64,000 bases of DNA from Dermanyssus gallinae (Eukaryota > Arthropoda > Arachnida > Mesostigmata > Dermanyssidae): positions 864,001-928,000 of the forward strand of contig QVRM01005607.1 of assembly GCA_003439945.1 (NCBI GenBank), given 5' to 3'. Each line of letters opens with the position of its first letter. Within the stretch, counting starts at the first letter, position 1. This document shows, in pieces, positions 48,150 to 60,741 of this stretch. The position numbers and the translations under genes were made by a program. Under the pieces are notes generated by a model. It was not told the origin of the DNA, searched no databases, and saw only the letters and a list, made by a program, of their open reading frames with translations.

Positions 48150-48151
<2 letters not shown>

Positions 48152-48203
<52 letters not shown>

Positions 48204-48211
48204 GTATATAT
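48152..48211. repeat. TA microsatellite at left edge of minisatellite
   Basis: About 60 bases of TA with two TG interruptions. It runs directly into the first 17-bp unit. Confidence 0.95.
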
Positions 48212-51200
48212 AGCTCGTTCTCAGAACCAGCTAGTTTTTAGAATTAGCTTGTCCTTAGAACCAGCTCGTCGTTAGAACCGGCTCGTTCTTAGAACCGGCT
48301 CGTTCTTAGAACCGGCTTGCCCTTATTACCGATTCGTTCTTAAAACCAGCTCGTTCTTAAAACCGGCGCGTTCTTAGAACCGTCTTGTTCTTAGAACCGT
48401 CTTGTTCTTAGAACCGTCTTGTTCTTAGAACCAGCTCACTCGTAGAACCGGCTCGTCGTTAGAACCGGCTCGTCGTTAGAACCGGCTCGTCGTTAGAACC
48501 GGCTCGTCGTTAGAACCGGCTCGTTCTTAGAACCAGCTCGTTCTTGAAACCCGCAAGTTCTTGTAACCAGCTCGTTCATAAAACCGTCTTGTTCTTAGAA
48601 CCAGCTTGTTTTAAGAACCAGCTTGTCCTTAGAACCAGCTTGTTCTTAGAACCAGCTTGTTTTCAGAACCTGCTTGTTCTTAGAACCAGCTTGTCCTTAG
48701 AAGCAACTTGTTCTAACCACCGGTTTGTTTTTAGAACCAGCTTATTCTAAGAACCGACTCGTTCTTAAAACCGGTTTGTTTTTAAAATCGTCTTGTTCGT
48801 AGAACCGTCTTGTTGTTAGAACCAGCGTGTCCTTAGAACCGTCTTGTTCTTAAAACCAGCTCGTCATTAGAACCGGTTTGTTCTTAAAACCAGCCCGTCG
48901 TTAGAACCAGCTCGTTGTTAGACCCGGCTGGTTCTTAGAACCGACTCATTCTTAAAACCGCTCCTTCTTAAAACCGGCTCCTTCTTAAAACCGGCTCCTT
49001 CTTAAAACCGGCTCCTTCTTAAAACCGGCTCGTTCTTAGAACCGGCTTGTTCTTAGGACCAGCTTGTTATTAGAACCGTCCGGTTCTTATAACCTGCTTG
49101 TTCTTAGAACCGTCTTCTACTTAGAATCAGCTTGTTCTTAGAACCATCTCGTTCTTAGAACTAGCTTGTTCTTAGAACCAGCTCGTCGTTAGAATCGGCT
49201 TGTTCTTAGAACCAGCTCGTTTTTAGAACCAGCTTGTTATTAGAACCGGCTTGTTTTTAGAACCGGCTCGCTCGTTCTTAGAACCGTCTTGTTCTTATAA
49301 CCAGCTTGTTATTAGAACCGGCTTGTTCTTAAAACCGTCTTGTTCTTAGAACCAGCTTGTTCTTAAAACCGTCTTGTTCTTAATACCGGCTTGTTCTTGG
49401 AACTGACTTGTCCTTAGAATCCGCTCGTTCTTTGAATTAGCTTGTTCTTAGAACGGTCTCGTTCTTAGAACCAACTCGCTCTTAAAATCGTCTTGTTCTT
49501 AGAATCAACTTGTCCTTAGAACCGTCTTGTCCTTAGAACCGTCTTGTTCTTAGAACCGTCTTGTTCTTAAAACCAGCTTGCTTTTAGAACCAGCTCGTCA
49601 TTAGAGCCGGCTTGTTCTTAGAACCAGCCCGTCGTTAGAACCAGCCCGTCGTTAGAACCAGCTCGTCGTTAGAACCGGCTCTTTGTTTTTTGGAACCGGC
49701 TTGTTCTTAGAACCGGCTCGTTTTTAGAACTGGCTCGTTCTTAGAACCGGCACGTTCCTAGAACCGGCTTGTCCTTAGAACCGGCTCGTTTTTAGAGCCG
49801 GCTTGTTTTTAGAACTAGCTCGCCGTTAAAGCCGGTTCGTTTGTAGAACCGGCTCGTCCTTATTACCGGTTCGTTCTCAAAACCGTCTTTTTTTAGACCC
49901 AGTCTGTCCTTAGAACCGTCTCGTTCGTAGAACCAGCTTGTTCTTTGAACCAGCTCGTCATTAGAGCCAACTTGTTCTTAGAACCAGGTCGTCGTTAGAA
50001 CCGACTCGTTCTTGAAACCAGCTTATCCTTAGAACCAGCTTGTCGTTAGAACCGGCTCCTTCTTAGAACCGGCATCTTCTTAAAACCGGCTTGTCCTTAG
50101 AACCGTCTTGTTCTTAGAACCGTCTTGTTCTTAAAACCAGCTTGCTCTTAGAACCAGCTCGTCATTAGAGCCGGCTTGTTCTTAGAACCAGCCCGTCGTT
50201 AGAACCAGCCCGTCGTTAGAACCAGTCCGTCGTTAGAACCAGCTCGTCGTTAGAACCGGCTCTTTGTTTTTTGGAACCGGCTTGTTCTTAGAATCGGCTC
50301 GTTTTTGGAACTGGCTCGTTCTTAAAACCGGCTCGTTCCTAGAACCGGCTTGTCCTTAGAACCGGCTTGTCCTTAGAACCGGCTCGTTTTTAGAGCCGTC
50401 TCGTTTTTAGAGCCGGCTTGTTCTTAGAACTAGCTCGCCGTTAAAGCCGGTTCGTTCGTAGAACCGGCTCGTCCTTATTACCGGTTCGTTCTCAAAACCG
50501 TCTTTTTTTTAGACCCAGTCTGTCCTTAGAACCGTCTTGTTTGTAGAACCAGCTTGTTCTTTGAACCAGCTCCTCATTAGAGCCAACTTGTTCTTAGAAC
50601 CAGGTCGTCGTTAGAACCGACTCGTTCTTGAAACCAGCTTATCCTTAGAACCAGCTCGTCGTTAGAACCGGCTTGTTCTTAGAACCGGCTCGTTCTTAAA
50701 ACCGGCTTGTTCTTAAAACCGGCTTGTTATTAGAACCGGCTTATTCTTAGAACCGGCTCGTTCTTAGAACCGGCTTGTTCTCAGAACCAGCTTGTTATTA
50801 AGAACCGGCTTGTTCATAGAACCCAGCCCGTTCTTAGAATCAGCTCGTTCTTAGAACCAGCTCGTTCTTAGAACCACCTTGTCCTTACAACCGCCTTGTT
50901 CTTAGAACCACCTTGTCCCTAGAACCAGCTCGTTCTGAGAACCGGCTTGTTCCTAGAACCGGCTCGTTCTTAGAACGGGCTCGTTCTTAAAACCGGCTCG
51001 TTCTTACAACCAACTTGTTCTTAGAACCGCCTTGTCCTTAGAACCAGCTTGTCCTTAGAACCGTCTTGTTCTTAGAACCAGCTTGTCTTTAGAATTAGCT
51101 AGTCCTTAGAACCGTCTTTTTCTTAGAACCAGCTCGTTTTTAAAACCGGCTCGTTTTTAGAATCAGCTCGTTCTTAGAACCGGCTCATTTTTAGAACCAG

Positions 51201-54200
51201 CTTGTCCTTAGAACCGTCTTGTCCTTAGAACCGTCTTGTTCTTAGAACCGTCTTGTCCTTAGAACCAGCTCTTCATTAGAGCCGGCTTGTTCTTAGAACC
51301 AGCCCTTGCTAGAACCAGCTCGTCGTTAGAACCGGCTCGTCCTTGGAACCGACTTGTTCTTAGAACCGGCTCGTTCTTAGAACCAGTTCGTTATTAGAAC
51401 CGGCTCGTCCTTATTACCGGTTCGTTCTCAAAACCGTCTTTTTTTAGACCCAGTCTGTCCTTAGAACCGTCTCGTTCGTAGAACCAGCTTGTATTTTGAA
51501 CCAGCTCGTCATTAGAGCCAACTTGTTTTTAGAACCAGGTCGTCGTTAGAACCGACTCGTTCTTGAAACCAGCTTATCCTTAGAACCAGCCCGTCGTTAG
51601 AACCGGCTCCTTCTTAAAACCGGCTTGTTTTTAGGACCGGCTCGTTCTTAAAACCGGCTTGTTCTTAAAACCGGCTTGTTCTTAGAACCGGCTTGTTCTT
51701 AGAACCGGCTCGTTCTTAGAACCGGCTTGTTCTCAGAACCGGCTTGTTATTAAGAACCGGCTTGTTCATAGAACCGGCTCGTTCTTAAAACCGGCTCGTT
51801 TTTAGAACCGGCTTGCTCCTAAAACCGGCTTGTTCTTAAAGCCAGCCCGTTCTTAGAATCAGCTCGTTCTTAGAACCAGCTCGTTTTTAAAACCGGCTGG
51901 TTTTTAGAATCAGCTCGTTCTTAGAACCGGCTCATTTTTAGAACCAGCTTGTCCTTAGAACCGTCTTGTCCTTAGAACCGTCTTGTTCTTAGAACCGTCT
52001 TGTCCTTAGAACCATCTTGTTCTTAGAACCGTCTTGTTCTTAGAACCAGCTCGTCGTTAGAACCGGCTCGTCCTTGGAACCGACTTGTTCTTAGAACCGG
52101 CTCGTTCTTAGAACCAGTTCGTTATTAGAACCGGCTCGTTCTTAGAACCGGCTCGTCCTTATTACCGGTTCGTTCTCAAAACCGTCTTTTTTTAGACCCA
52201 GTCTGTCCTTAGAACCGTCTCGTTCGTAGAACCAGCTTGTTCTTTGAACCAGCTCCTCATTAGAGCCAACTTGTTCTTAGAACCAGGTCGTCGTTAGAAC
52301 CGACTCGTTCTTGAAACCAGCTTATCCTTAGAACCAGCTCGTCGTTAGAACCGGCTTGTTCTTAGAACCGGCTCGTTCTTAAAACCGGCTTGTTCTTAAA
52401 ACCGGCTTGTTCTTAGAACCGGCTTATTCTTAGAACCGGCTCGTTCTTAGAACCGGCTTGTTCTCAGAACCGGCTTGTTATTAAGAACCGGCTTGTTCAT
52501 AGAACCCAGCCCGTTCTTAGAATCAGCTCGTTCTTAGAACCAGCTCGTTCTTAGAACCACCTTGTCCTTACAACCGCCTTGTTCTTAGAACCACCTTGTC
52601 CCTAGAACCAGCTCGTTCTGAGAACCGGCTTGTTCCTAGAACCGGCTCGTTCTTAGAACGGGCTCGTTCTTAAAACCGGCTCGTTCTTACAACCAACTTG
52701 TTCTTAGAACCGCCTTGTCCTTAGAACCAGCTTGTCCTTAGAACCGTCTTGTTCTTAGAACCAGCTTGTCCTTAGAATTAGCTAGTCCTTAGAACCGTCT
52801 TTTTCTTAGAACCAGCTCGTTTTTAAAACCGGCTCGTTTTTAGAACCGGCTCATTTTTAGAACCAGCTTGTCCTTAGAACCGTCTTGTCCTTAAAACCGT
52901 CTTGTTCTTAGAACCGTCTTGTCCTTAGAACCAGCTCTTCATTAGAGCCGGCTTGTTCTTAGAACCAGCCCTTGCTAGAACCAGCTCGTCGTTAGAACCG
53001 GCTCGTCCTTGGAACCGACTTGTTCTTAGAACCGGCTCGTTCTTAGAACCAGTTCGTTATTAGAACCGGCTCGTTCTTAGAACCGGCTCGTCCTTATTAC
53101 CGGTTCGTTCACAAAACCGTCTTTTTTTAGACCCAGTCTGTCCTTAGAACCGTCTCGTTCGTAGAACCAGCTTGTCCTTTGAACCAGCTCGTCATTAGAG
53201 CCAACTTGTTCTTAGAACCAGGTCGTCGTTAGAATCGACTCGTTCTTGAAACCAGCTTATCCTTAGAACCAGCCCGTCGTTAGAACCGGCTCCTTCTTAG
53301 AACCGGCTTGTTCTTAGAACCGGCTCGTTCTTAAAACCGGCTTGTTCTTAGAACCGGCTTGTTCTTAGAACCGGCTCGTTCTTAGAACCGGCTTGTTCTC
53401 AGAACCGGCTTGTTATTAAGAACCGGCTTGTTCATAGAACCGGCTCGTTCTTAAAACCGGCTCGTTTTTAGAACCGGCTTGCTCCTAAAACCGGCTTGTT
53501 CTTAAAGCCAGCCCGTTCTTAGAATCAGCTCGTTCTTAGAATCAGCTCGTTCTTAGAACCAGCTCGTTTATAAAACCGGCTGGTTTTTAGAATCAGCTCG
53601 TTCTTAGAACCGGCTCATTTTTAGAACCAGCTTGTCCTTAGAACCGTCTTGTCCTTAGAACCGTCTTGTTCTTAGAACCGTCTTGTCCTTAGAACCATCT
53701 TGTTCTTAGAACCGTCTTGTTCTTAGAACCAGCTCGTCATTAGAGCCGGCCCTTGCTAGAACCAGCTCGTCGTTAGAACCGGCTCGTCCTTGGAACCGAC
53801 TTGTTCTTTGAACCGGCTCGTTCTTAGAACCAGTTCGTTATTAAAACCGGCTCGTTCTTAGAACCGGCTCGTTCTTAGAACCGGCTCGTCCTTATTACCG
53901 GTTCGTTCTCAAAACCGTCTTTTTTTAGACCCAGTCTGTCCTTAGAACCGTCTCGTTCGTAGAACCAGCTTGTTCTTTGAACCAGCTCCTCATTAGAGCC
54001 AACTTGTTCTTAGAACCAGGTCGTCGTTAGAACCGACTCGTTCTTGAAACCAGCTTATCCTTAGAACCAGCTCGTCGTTAGAACCTGCTTGTTCTTAGAA
54101 CCGGCTCGTTCTTAAAACCGGCTTGTTCTTAAAACCGGCTTGTTCTTAGAACCGGCTTATTCTTAGAACCGGCTCGTTCTTAGAACCGGCTTGTTCTCAG

Positions 54201-56900
54201 AACCGGCTTGTTATTAAGAACCGGCTTGTTCATAGAACCCAGCCCGTTCTTAGAATCAGCTCGTTCTTAGAACCAGCTCGTTCTTAGAACCACCTTGTCC
54301 TTACAACCGCCTTGTTCTTAGAACCACCTTGTCCCTAGAACCAGCTCGTTCTGAGAACCGGCTTGTTCCTAGAACCGGCTCGTTCTTAGAACGGGCTCGT
54401 TCTTAAAACCGGCTCGTTCTTACAACCAACTTGTTCTTAGAACCGCCTTGTCCTTAGAACCAGCTTGTCCTTAGAACCGTCTTGTTCTTAGAACCAGCTT
54501 GTCCTTAGAATTAGCTAGTCCTTAGAACCGTCTTTTTCTTAGAACCAGCTCGTTTTTAAAACCGGCTCGTTTTTAGAATCAGCTCGTTCTTAGAACCGGC
54601 TCATTTTTAGAACCAGCTTGTCCTTAGAACCGTCTTGTCCTTAGAACCGTCTTGTTCTTAGAACCGTCTTGTCCTTAGAACCAGCTCTTCATTAGAGCCG
54701 GCTTGTTCTTAGAACCAGCCCTTGCTAGAACCAGCTCGTCGTTAGAACCGGCTCGTCCTTGGAACCGACTTGTTCTTAGAACCGGCTCGTTCTTAGAACC
54801 AGTTCGTTATTAGAACCGGCTCGTTCTTAGAACCGGCTCGTCCTTATTACCGGTTCGTTCACAAAACCGTCTTTTTTTAGACCCAGTCTGTCCTTAGAAC
54901 CGTCTCGTTCGTAGAACCAGCTTGTCCTTTGAACCAGCTCGTCATTAGAGCCAACTTGTTCTTAGAACCAGGTCGTCGTTAGAATCGACTCGTTCTTGAA
55001 ACCAGCTTATCCTTAGAACCAGCCCGTCGTTAGAACCGGCTCCTTCTTAGAACCGGCTTGTTCTTAGAACCGGCTCGTTCTTAAAACCGGCTTGTTCTTA
55101 GAACCGGCTTGTTCTTAGAACCGGCTCGTTCTTAGAACCGGCTTGTTCTCAGAACCGGCTTGTTATTAAGAACCGGCTTGTTCATAGAACCGGCTCGTTC
55201 TTAAAACCGGCTCGTTTTTAGAACCGGCTTGCTCCTAAAACCGGCATGTTCTTAAAGCCAGCCCGTTCTTAGAATCAGCTCGTTCTTAGAACCAGCTCGT
55301 TTATAAAACCGGCTGGTTTTTAGAATCAGCTCGTTTATAAAACCGGCTGGTTTTTAGAATCAGCTCGTTCTTAGAACCGGCTCATTTTTAGAACCAGCTT
55401 GTCCTTAGAACCGTCTTGTCCTTAGAACCGTCTTGTTCTTAGAACCGTCTTGTCCTTAGAACCATCTTGTTCTTAGAACCGTCTTGTTCTTAGAACCAGC
55501 TCGTCATTAGAGCCGGCTTGTTCTTAGAACCAGCCCTTGCTAGAACCAGCTCGTCGTTAGAACCGGCTCGTCCTTGGAACCGACTTGTTCTTAGAACCGG
55601 CTCGTTCTTAGAACCAGTTCGTTATTAGAACCGGCTCGTTCTTAGAACCGGCTCGTCCTTATTACCGGTTCGTTCTCAAAACCGTCTTTTTTTAGACCCA
55701 GTCTGTCCTTAGAACCGTCTCGTTCATAAAACCAGCTTGTTCTTTGAACCAGCTCGTCATTAGAGCCAACTTGTTCTTAGAACCAGGTCGTCGTTAGAAC
55801 CGACTCGTTCTTGAAACCAGCTTATCCTTAGAACCAGCCCGTCGTTAGAACCGGCTCCTTCTTAGAACCGGCTTGTTCTTAGAACCGGCTCGTTCTTAAA
55901 ACCGGCTTGTTCTTAAAACCGGCTTGTTCTTAGAACCGGCTTGTTCTTAGAACCGGCTCGTTCTTAGAACCGGCTTGTTCTCAGAACCGGCTTGTTATTA
56001 AGAACCGGCTTGTTCATAGAACCGGCTCGTTCTTAAAACCGGCTCGTTTTTAGAACCGGCTTGCTCCTAAAACCGGCTTGTTATTAAAGCCAGCCCGTTC
56101 TTAGAATCAGCTCGTTCTTAGAACCAGCTCGTTCTTAGAACCAGCTCGTTCTTAGAACCAGCTCGTTCTTAGAACCACCTTGTCCTTACAACCGTCTTGT
56201 TCTTAGAACCACCTTGTCCTTAGAACCAGCTCGTTCTGAGAACCGGCTCGTTCCTAGAACCGGCTCGTTCCTAGAACCGGCTCGTTCTTAGAACGGGCTC
56301 GTTCTTAAAACCGGCTCGTTCTTACAACCAACTTGTTCTTAGAACCGCCTTGTCCTTAGAACCAGCTTGTCCTTAGAACCGTCTTGTTCTTAGAACCAGC
56401 TTGTCCTTAGAATTAGCTAGTCCTTAGAACCGTCTTGTTCTTAGAACCAGCCCTTTATTAGAGCCTGATTGTTTTTAGAACCGTCTTTTTCTTAGAACCA
56501 GCTCGTTTTTAAAACCGGCTCGTTTTTAGAACCAGCTCGTTCTTAGAACCGGCTCATTTTTAGAACCAGCTTGTCCTTAGAACCGTCTTGTTTTTAGAAC
56601 CGTCTTGTCCTTAGAACCGTCTTGTCCTTAGAACCATCTTGTTCTTAGAACCGTCTTGTTCTTAGAACCAGCTCGTCATTAGAGCCGGCTTGTTCTTAGA
56701 ACCAGCCCTTGCTAGAACCAGCTCGTCGTTAGAACCGGCTCGTCCTTGGAACCGATTTGTTCTTAGAACCGGCTCGTTTTTAGAACCAGTTCGTTATTAG
56801 AACCAGTTCGTTATTAGAACCGGCTCGTTCTTAGAACCGGCTCGTTCCTAAAACCGGCTTGTCCTTAGAACCGGCTCGTTCTTAGAGTCGGCTTGTTCTT
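48212..56900. repeat. 8.7-kb minisatellite of 17-bp units with higher-order structure
   Basis: The unit is close to GCTCGTTCTTAGAACCG (17 bases), repeated about 510 times without a break. Common variants change the first triplets (GCTTG, GTCTTG, GCCCG) and the core (TCCTTAGAA, TCGTTAGAA, TTTTTAGAA, TTCTTAAAA). GTTCTTAGAAC is an 11-base palindrome. A rare variant (AGACCCAGTCTG) occurs at about 49895, 50511, 51446, 52194, 53129, 53927, 54879 and 55694. Spacings of 748, 935 and 952 are exact multiples of 17, and alternate spacings sum to about 1.68-1.77 kb, so the right two thirds is a tandem higher-order repeat of four or so blocks. The left third is less regular. Open frames inside simply follow the repeat. 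Confidence 0.95.
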
Positions 56901-56998
56901 GCAAACTGCGAGTAGACGGACTCGGCCCGCCAAGGGTCTCGAAAGCAAGTGGGTGAAACTCGTACGGGTAACCGATGTTCTGGTACTTTCTAACCTTG
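56893..56998 (-). pseudogene. LINE family C scrap at right edge of minisatellite
   Basis: About 90 bases, starting GCAAACTGCGAGTAGACGGA at 56901, match 25783-25872 of the LINE C element with few differences and in the same orientation. They correspond to its C-terminal module (the ETFGGPGPF part). The match ends close to the TA microsatellite at 57001. Confidence 0.85.

Positions 56999-57000
<2 letters not shown>

Positions 57001-57034
<34 letters not shown>
57001..57034. repeat. TA microsatellite
   Basis: Seventeen TA dinucleotides. Confidence 0.95.
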
Positions 57035-57037
<3 letters not shown>

Positions 57038-57700
57038 CAGTTTGCTAAGTTGCTGTTTTATTCAAAGTATTAGCCTGAATCATATTGAGATTTTGCCGAG
57101 ATACTTTGTCGGCGCTGATTATAGGGCTAAAGATAAGTACATAGGGATACAGCTAGATGGCTAGTTCTGTTACTGCTCTACACCCTAACTGCAATGTTCT
57201 CCTTTCGCAGTTCGCCACTACAGTGTAACATTACTGATCTACACAAATGCTAGGCACGTTGAGCTACGTGGGCACTTTTTCTCATTAAATCAAATAATCT
57301 AAGACTGTTGAACATTGGCCCGCATTGGACGGGCTTGCACTAGCAAAAGCGACTGTGCTGCATTCACTAAGATGAAAACAAACGAATTGTTATGCTATGT
57401 GGTTTCCGGTTGAGAGCTTATGTATGTCCTACACAATCACTTCGAACGTCTTTCTATTTGTCTGCAGCCCTTTAAAGTTCTACGATGTACAGCAAATTTC
57501 GAAGGATAAGAAGAAGTGTTTAACCATTTCACCAGCCCCCAATAATAATAGTAATAGGCTGTCCACCAATTACGGAAACAATCCGACTAAGGCTGAAGAT
57601 GCCGCGTACAGTACCCTACACATCATTTATTTTAGAGTGGAAAATTAAAGTCGAACAGGCTAAACGAGAGGCCCCGTGCCTCGACGTATTTAATTCATAT
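57035..57700. other. No recognisable feature
   Basis: Short frames only, none recognised. Confidence 0.4.
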
Positions 57701-57704
57701 GTGC

Positions 57705-57707
<3 letters not shown>

Positions 57708-57739
<32 letters not shown>
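57708..57739. repeat. TA microsatellite
   Basis: Sixteen TA dinucleotides. Confidence 0.95.
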
Positions 57740-57741
<2 letters not shown>

Positions 57742-57957
57742 TACAGAGTTCCATTTTTGCGAACCACTAGCAAAACAGTGAGGCTCTTGCTCATTAGATA
57801 AACGATAGTTGTCGCCAACCTTATTGGCAGGCGACGTTCGAACGGGCTTGCGGCCTACTGGAACATGAACTTGCATCCCGCTATAGAGGGCTATGCACGG
57901 ACCGCAATTGACTAGGCCACTTCAATAAGGCCTCGGCGGTCTCCGCCAATGCTATTG

Positions 57958-58030
57958 CCGCAACAACAATAACAGTCGCAACAACAACAGCAACAGCAGC
58001 AGCAACAAGAACAGCAACAACAACAAGAGG
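57958..58030 (+). repeat. CAA/CAG triplet tract
   Basis: Imperfect CAACAA and CAGCAG triplets over about 70 bases. On the minus strand this gives a Leu run and is not a gene. Confidence 0.85.
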
Positions 58031-58597
58031 AGTGGCGTCTGTCTGTGACAGCCCGGCGCTCGATGGATCGCTGTACGGGAGTCGCCGCTGTACGATGCAG
58101 GGTTTCTATAATCTACATATATGGGCGAAGAGCAAGCAACGAACGGGTGGGCGGGAAATTTTTGCAACGCGAACAAGTTTGAAAACACGACGAGGGGAGA
58201 GATCGAACAGGCTAGCAGCCCCTGGGGCTCGAGCTAGGGCAGGCTGTCGGGCCGGCCGGCCATAGCTTCAGAGCCAGCTTACCATGCAAACAGCCCCAAA
58301 CCTCCCCGCAACCCCCGCCTGCTTTGCGTAACGCCGCCGAATCGAATGAGTCGTTCGTTTGAGCATATTACACTGCGTCGTACCACTGATAGCCGACGAC
58401 GAAGCGGTGTCGCGCGCCGCAGATGAAAATTGTTCGTAGCCGGCCCGACGCGACGGTAACAACAAACACTAGTGCGAGTCAGTCCAGTGTACGAGACATG
58501 TCACCTTCGTATCCCGTTACGTCGAGCGAGCGCGCGCCTCGCGACATACGTCTACAGGAGAGAGCGCTAACAGTACTACAAATATCCTGTGTGAGCA
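58031..58597. other. GC-rich unrecognised segment
   Basis: CpG-rich sequence, open on both strands, with no recognisable motif. It could be a promoter or exon-containing fragment of a host gene. Confidence 0.25.
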
Positions 58598-58737
<140 letters not shown>

Positions 58738-59488
58738 CGCGTACTGGAAACAGTACATATATGATCACGATAGATTCTGGCTTCTGACCAGGAATCGGTG
58801 CTCGCCGAGTTTACGCCGAGGCGTTGAACTATTTTGGGTTAAGCCGCTGGATTCCGCTACACGTTATGAATAAAAGCAGCATGTTGACCCTGTTTGATCT
58901 CATCTGTGTCCAACAGCTGAACATTTGAGTTTTTGCTCCTTAGAGGCAAAGGCGAAGCATCATCTCACTAAGAGACACCCGCTAAGGGATCAGGTCATCA
59001 CTTAGCCGGTATTTACGCACATTTTACTTCAGTTAGATGACATGCATGCCGTTTGCTATCGGCAGAGCAGTATTAAAACAGCGTGGGTTCGATCTCGAAA
59101 CGCATAATGAGTTGATGCCAACGACCTTTTTTTGTAGACTGGTCGAAACCCAGTAGTTCCAAACAAAGGTACGGGTATGTTCGCAAAACATTGCAGGCTT
59201 GAACTAGAGTGCAGGACATGTTAAGTCAAACATTGCGATTACTCATCCAAATATATATCTACAAAGAGGTGGAAAGGAGAACGCGCACAAGATGGAAATC
59301 GAGTGGCGGCTATAAATTCGACAAACGGGTGCAGTCCTCGTTCTCACATTTTTTCGTAGCGAACTAGTCTACTTTGATAGACTCTCCGTATTCTGTACGA
59401 CTAAAAACAAGCATTTAGACCGCAAACTTTATTTTGAGTATCAGCAGTCTTTGGCGGTTAGATATAGTCTATGGGCGAGCGAGACCAG
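58738..59488. other. No recognisable gene, one B-box-like site
   Basis: GGGTTCGATCTC at about 59085-59096 resembles a pol III B-box, but I found no convincing A-box or second copy. The last bases before 59490 are the left flank of the viral insertion. Confidence 0.35.
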
Positions 59489-59506
59489 GCTGGACGAATT
59501 ATTAAA

Positions 59507-59792
59507 GTGGGACGAATTATTAAAAATATGCGACAGGTATCCATACAAGGTACAATGTAAAGGTGGAACACTAGAATTCAACTCACAATACATTTTCATA
59601 ACAAGTAATATACACCCTGAAAAATGGTACAAATTCGACGGATACAACGTAGCTGCTCTCATGAGACGCTGCTCACTACTCATCAATACTGACCCCGACA
59701 TTATACCTGAAGCTAAATGGGAAACGCCCAATGGAACATTAGATGATATACCTACTGAATTAATAAACGCATGGAATTTGGAACAAACATAA
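59507..59792 (+). pseudogene. Rep C-terminal fragment of the CRESS virus
   Basis: Starts at KWDELLKICDRY without a start codon and runs through motif C (ITSN) to the natural stop TAA at 59790-59792. It is the only copy in the window that keeps the true Rep C-terminus after PDIIPEA. Immediately upstream, 59492-59506 repeats the first bases (GGACGAATTATTAAAG), a micro-duplication at the integration edge. It ends 13 bases before the convergent capsid stop codon. Confidence 0.85.
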
Positions 59793-59805
59793 CTTTTATT
59801 GTCTT

Positions 59806-60741
59806 TTATCCGTTATAAGCATATTCAATACCTCCTATAGAATGTAACGATGTAGGACTAATAAATCCAACTTTGTTTGTTGTATATGTTTTGAACTTTG
59901 CATATGCAATTGTAGCAGATATTATAACTTTAAATCTGTATGCTTGTAGTAATGCTGTAGTATCTCCGGGTATCTTATATTTACACCATGCAATTATTGG
60001 TCCATTCAAATGAGTAGCTTCTGTACGGATAGGAATCCAATGGTTTTTTGGTTTTTGTTCTAATACTTGTGCGCCGGTCAATTTATATAGATATTTCGGT
60101 TTTATAATCCAATTCTGTTGCACTGATGGATCAAATAATTTTGCACCTTGTCCGTTTAAAAACTTGTCTATATCTGTTGGTACACTTAAATCAATGTGAT
60201 AGGACTTAACTCAAGATGGAGTAGACCGTTGATCATTTTTCGCGACTTCATCCAAATTTGGCTTCGCATGTGTCTCAGGTATAAACCTAATCTTATAGAA
60301 AAGCACCTTTAAATGAGTATATTGCTTTCCAATTTCATCTTTTAAATCCTGAATCAACGATACAGGGAAACAAAATCTTTGTACTCCTCCTTTATTACTT
60401 AAAGTAGTTATTATTCCAGTGTTTGGGGCAGAAAAAGATCCTTCGAGGTGCCTGATAACACGTGTAACAAACTTAAACCGACATCTACGCTTCCTTTTAA
60501 AAGTATTAATAGCAGAGTGAACACTCGTGCCTGACCACGGTGGATTCGCGTTAGCAAAATGTCGTAACCATCCACCATTTGATCCACTTCCAACTGCTGT
60601 CGCTAATAGAACCGGCGCACCGTGCTGTAGAATATCCTGAATCGCACCACTCATTCCCGGTCGAGGTCTCCTCTTAAGTGTAGATAATCTTCGATAGGCT
60701 CCTAGCCTATCTAACTCAATTGATGCCATTGATATGACCAA
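59806..60741 (-). pseudogene. CRESS virus capsid gene with internal stop
   Basis: The frame runs from an ATG at 60741 (an alternative ATG lies a few codons on) to TAA at 59808-59806, 311 codons, with one in-frame TGA at 60213-60211 about 176 codons in. The N-terminal part is Arg/Lys-rich (RRLSTLKRRPRPG), as in circovirus capsids, where it binds DNA. The body has a Trp/Tyr/Gly pattern consistent with a beta-rich shell protein, but capsids diverge too fast for me to name a relative. The assignment rests mainly on position, convergent orientation to Rep, and the basic N-terminus. The length is at the long end for the family. Confidence 0.65.

Noticed and set aside
48544..48750. Open frame encoding a Leu/Phe/Arg-rich repetitive protein inside the minisatellite
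   Set aside because: Three 17-bp units make a 51-base period, so any stop-free variant stretch gives a 17-residue repeat protein. Frame and variants show no coding constraint.
48212..56900. CRISPR-like array
   Set aside because: The units are 17 bases with no spacers between them and vary freely. The context is eukaryotic. It is a minisatellite.
48212..56900. Heat-shock element or steroid-receptor element array
   Set aside because: Heat-shock elements need TTCnnGAA with two bases between half-sites; here there are three. Steroid-type elements need three bases between six-base halves; here the GTTCT/AGAAC halves are one base apart.
58031..58597. CpG island promoter
   Set aside because: CpG-rich, but no initiator, TATA or exon is visible, and arthropod promoters are not reliably marked by CpG content.
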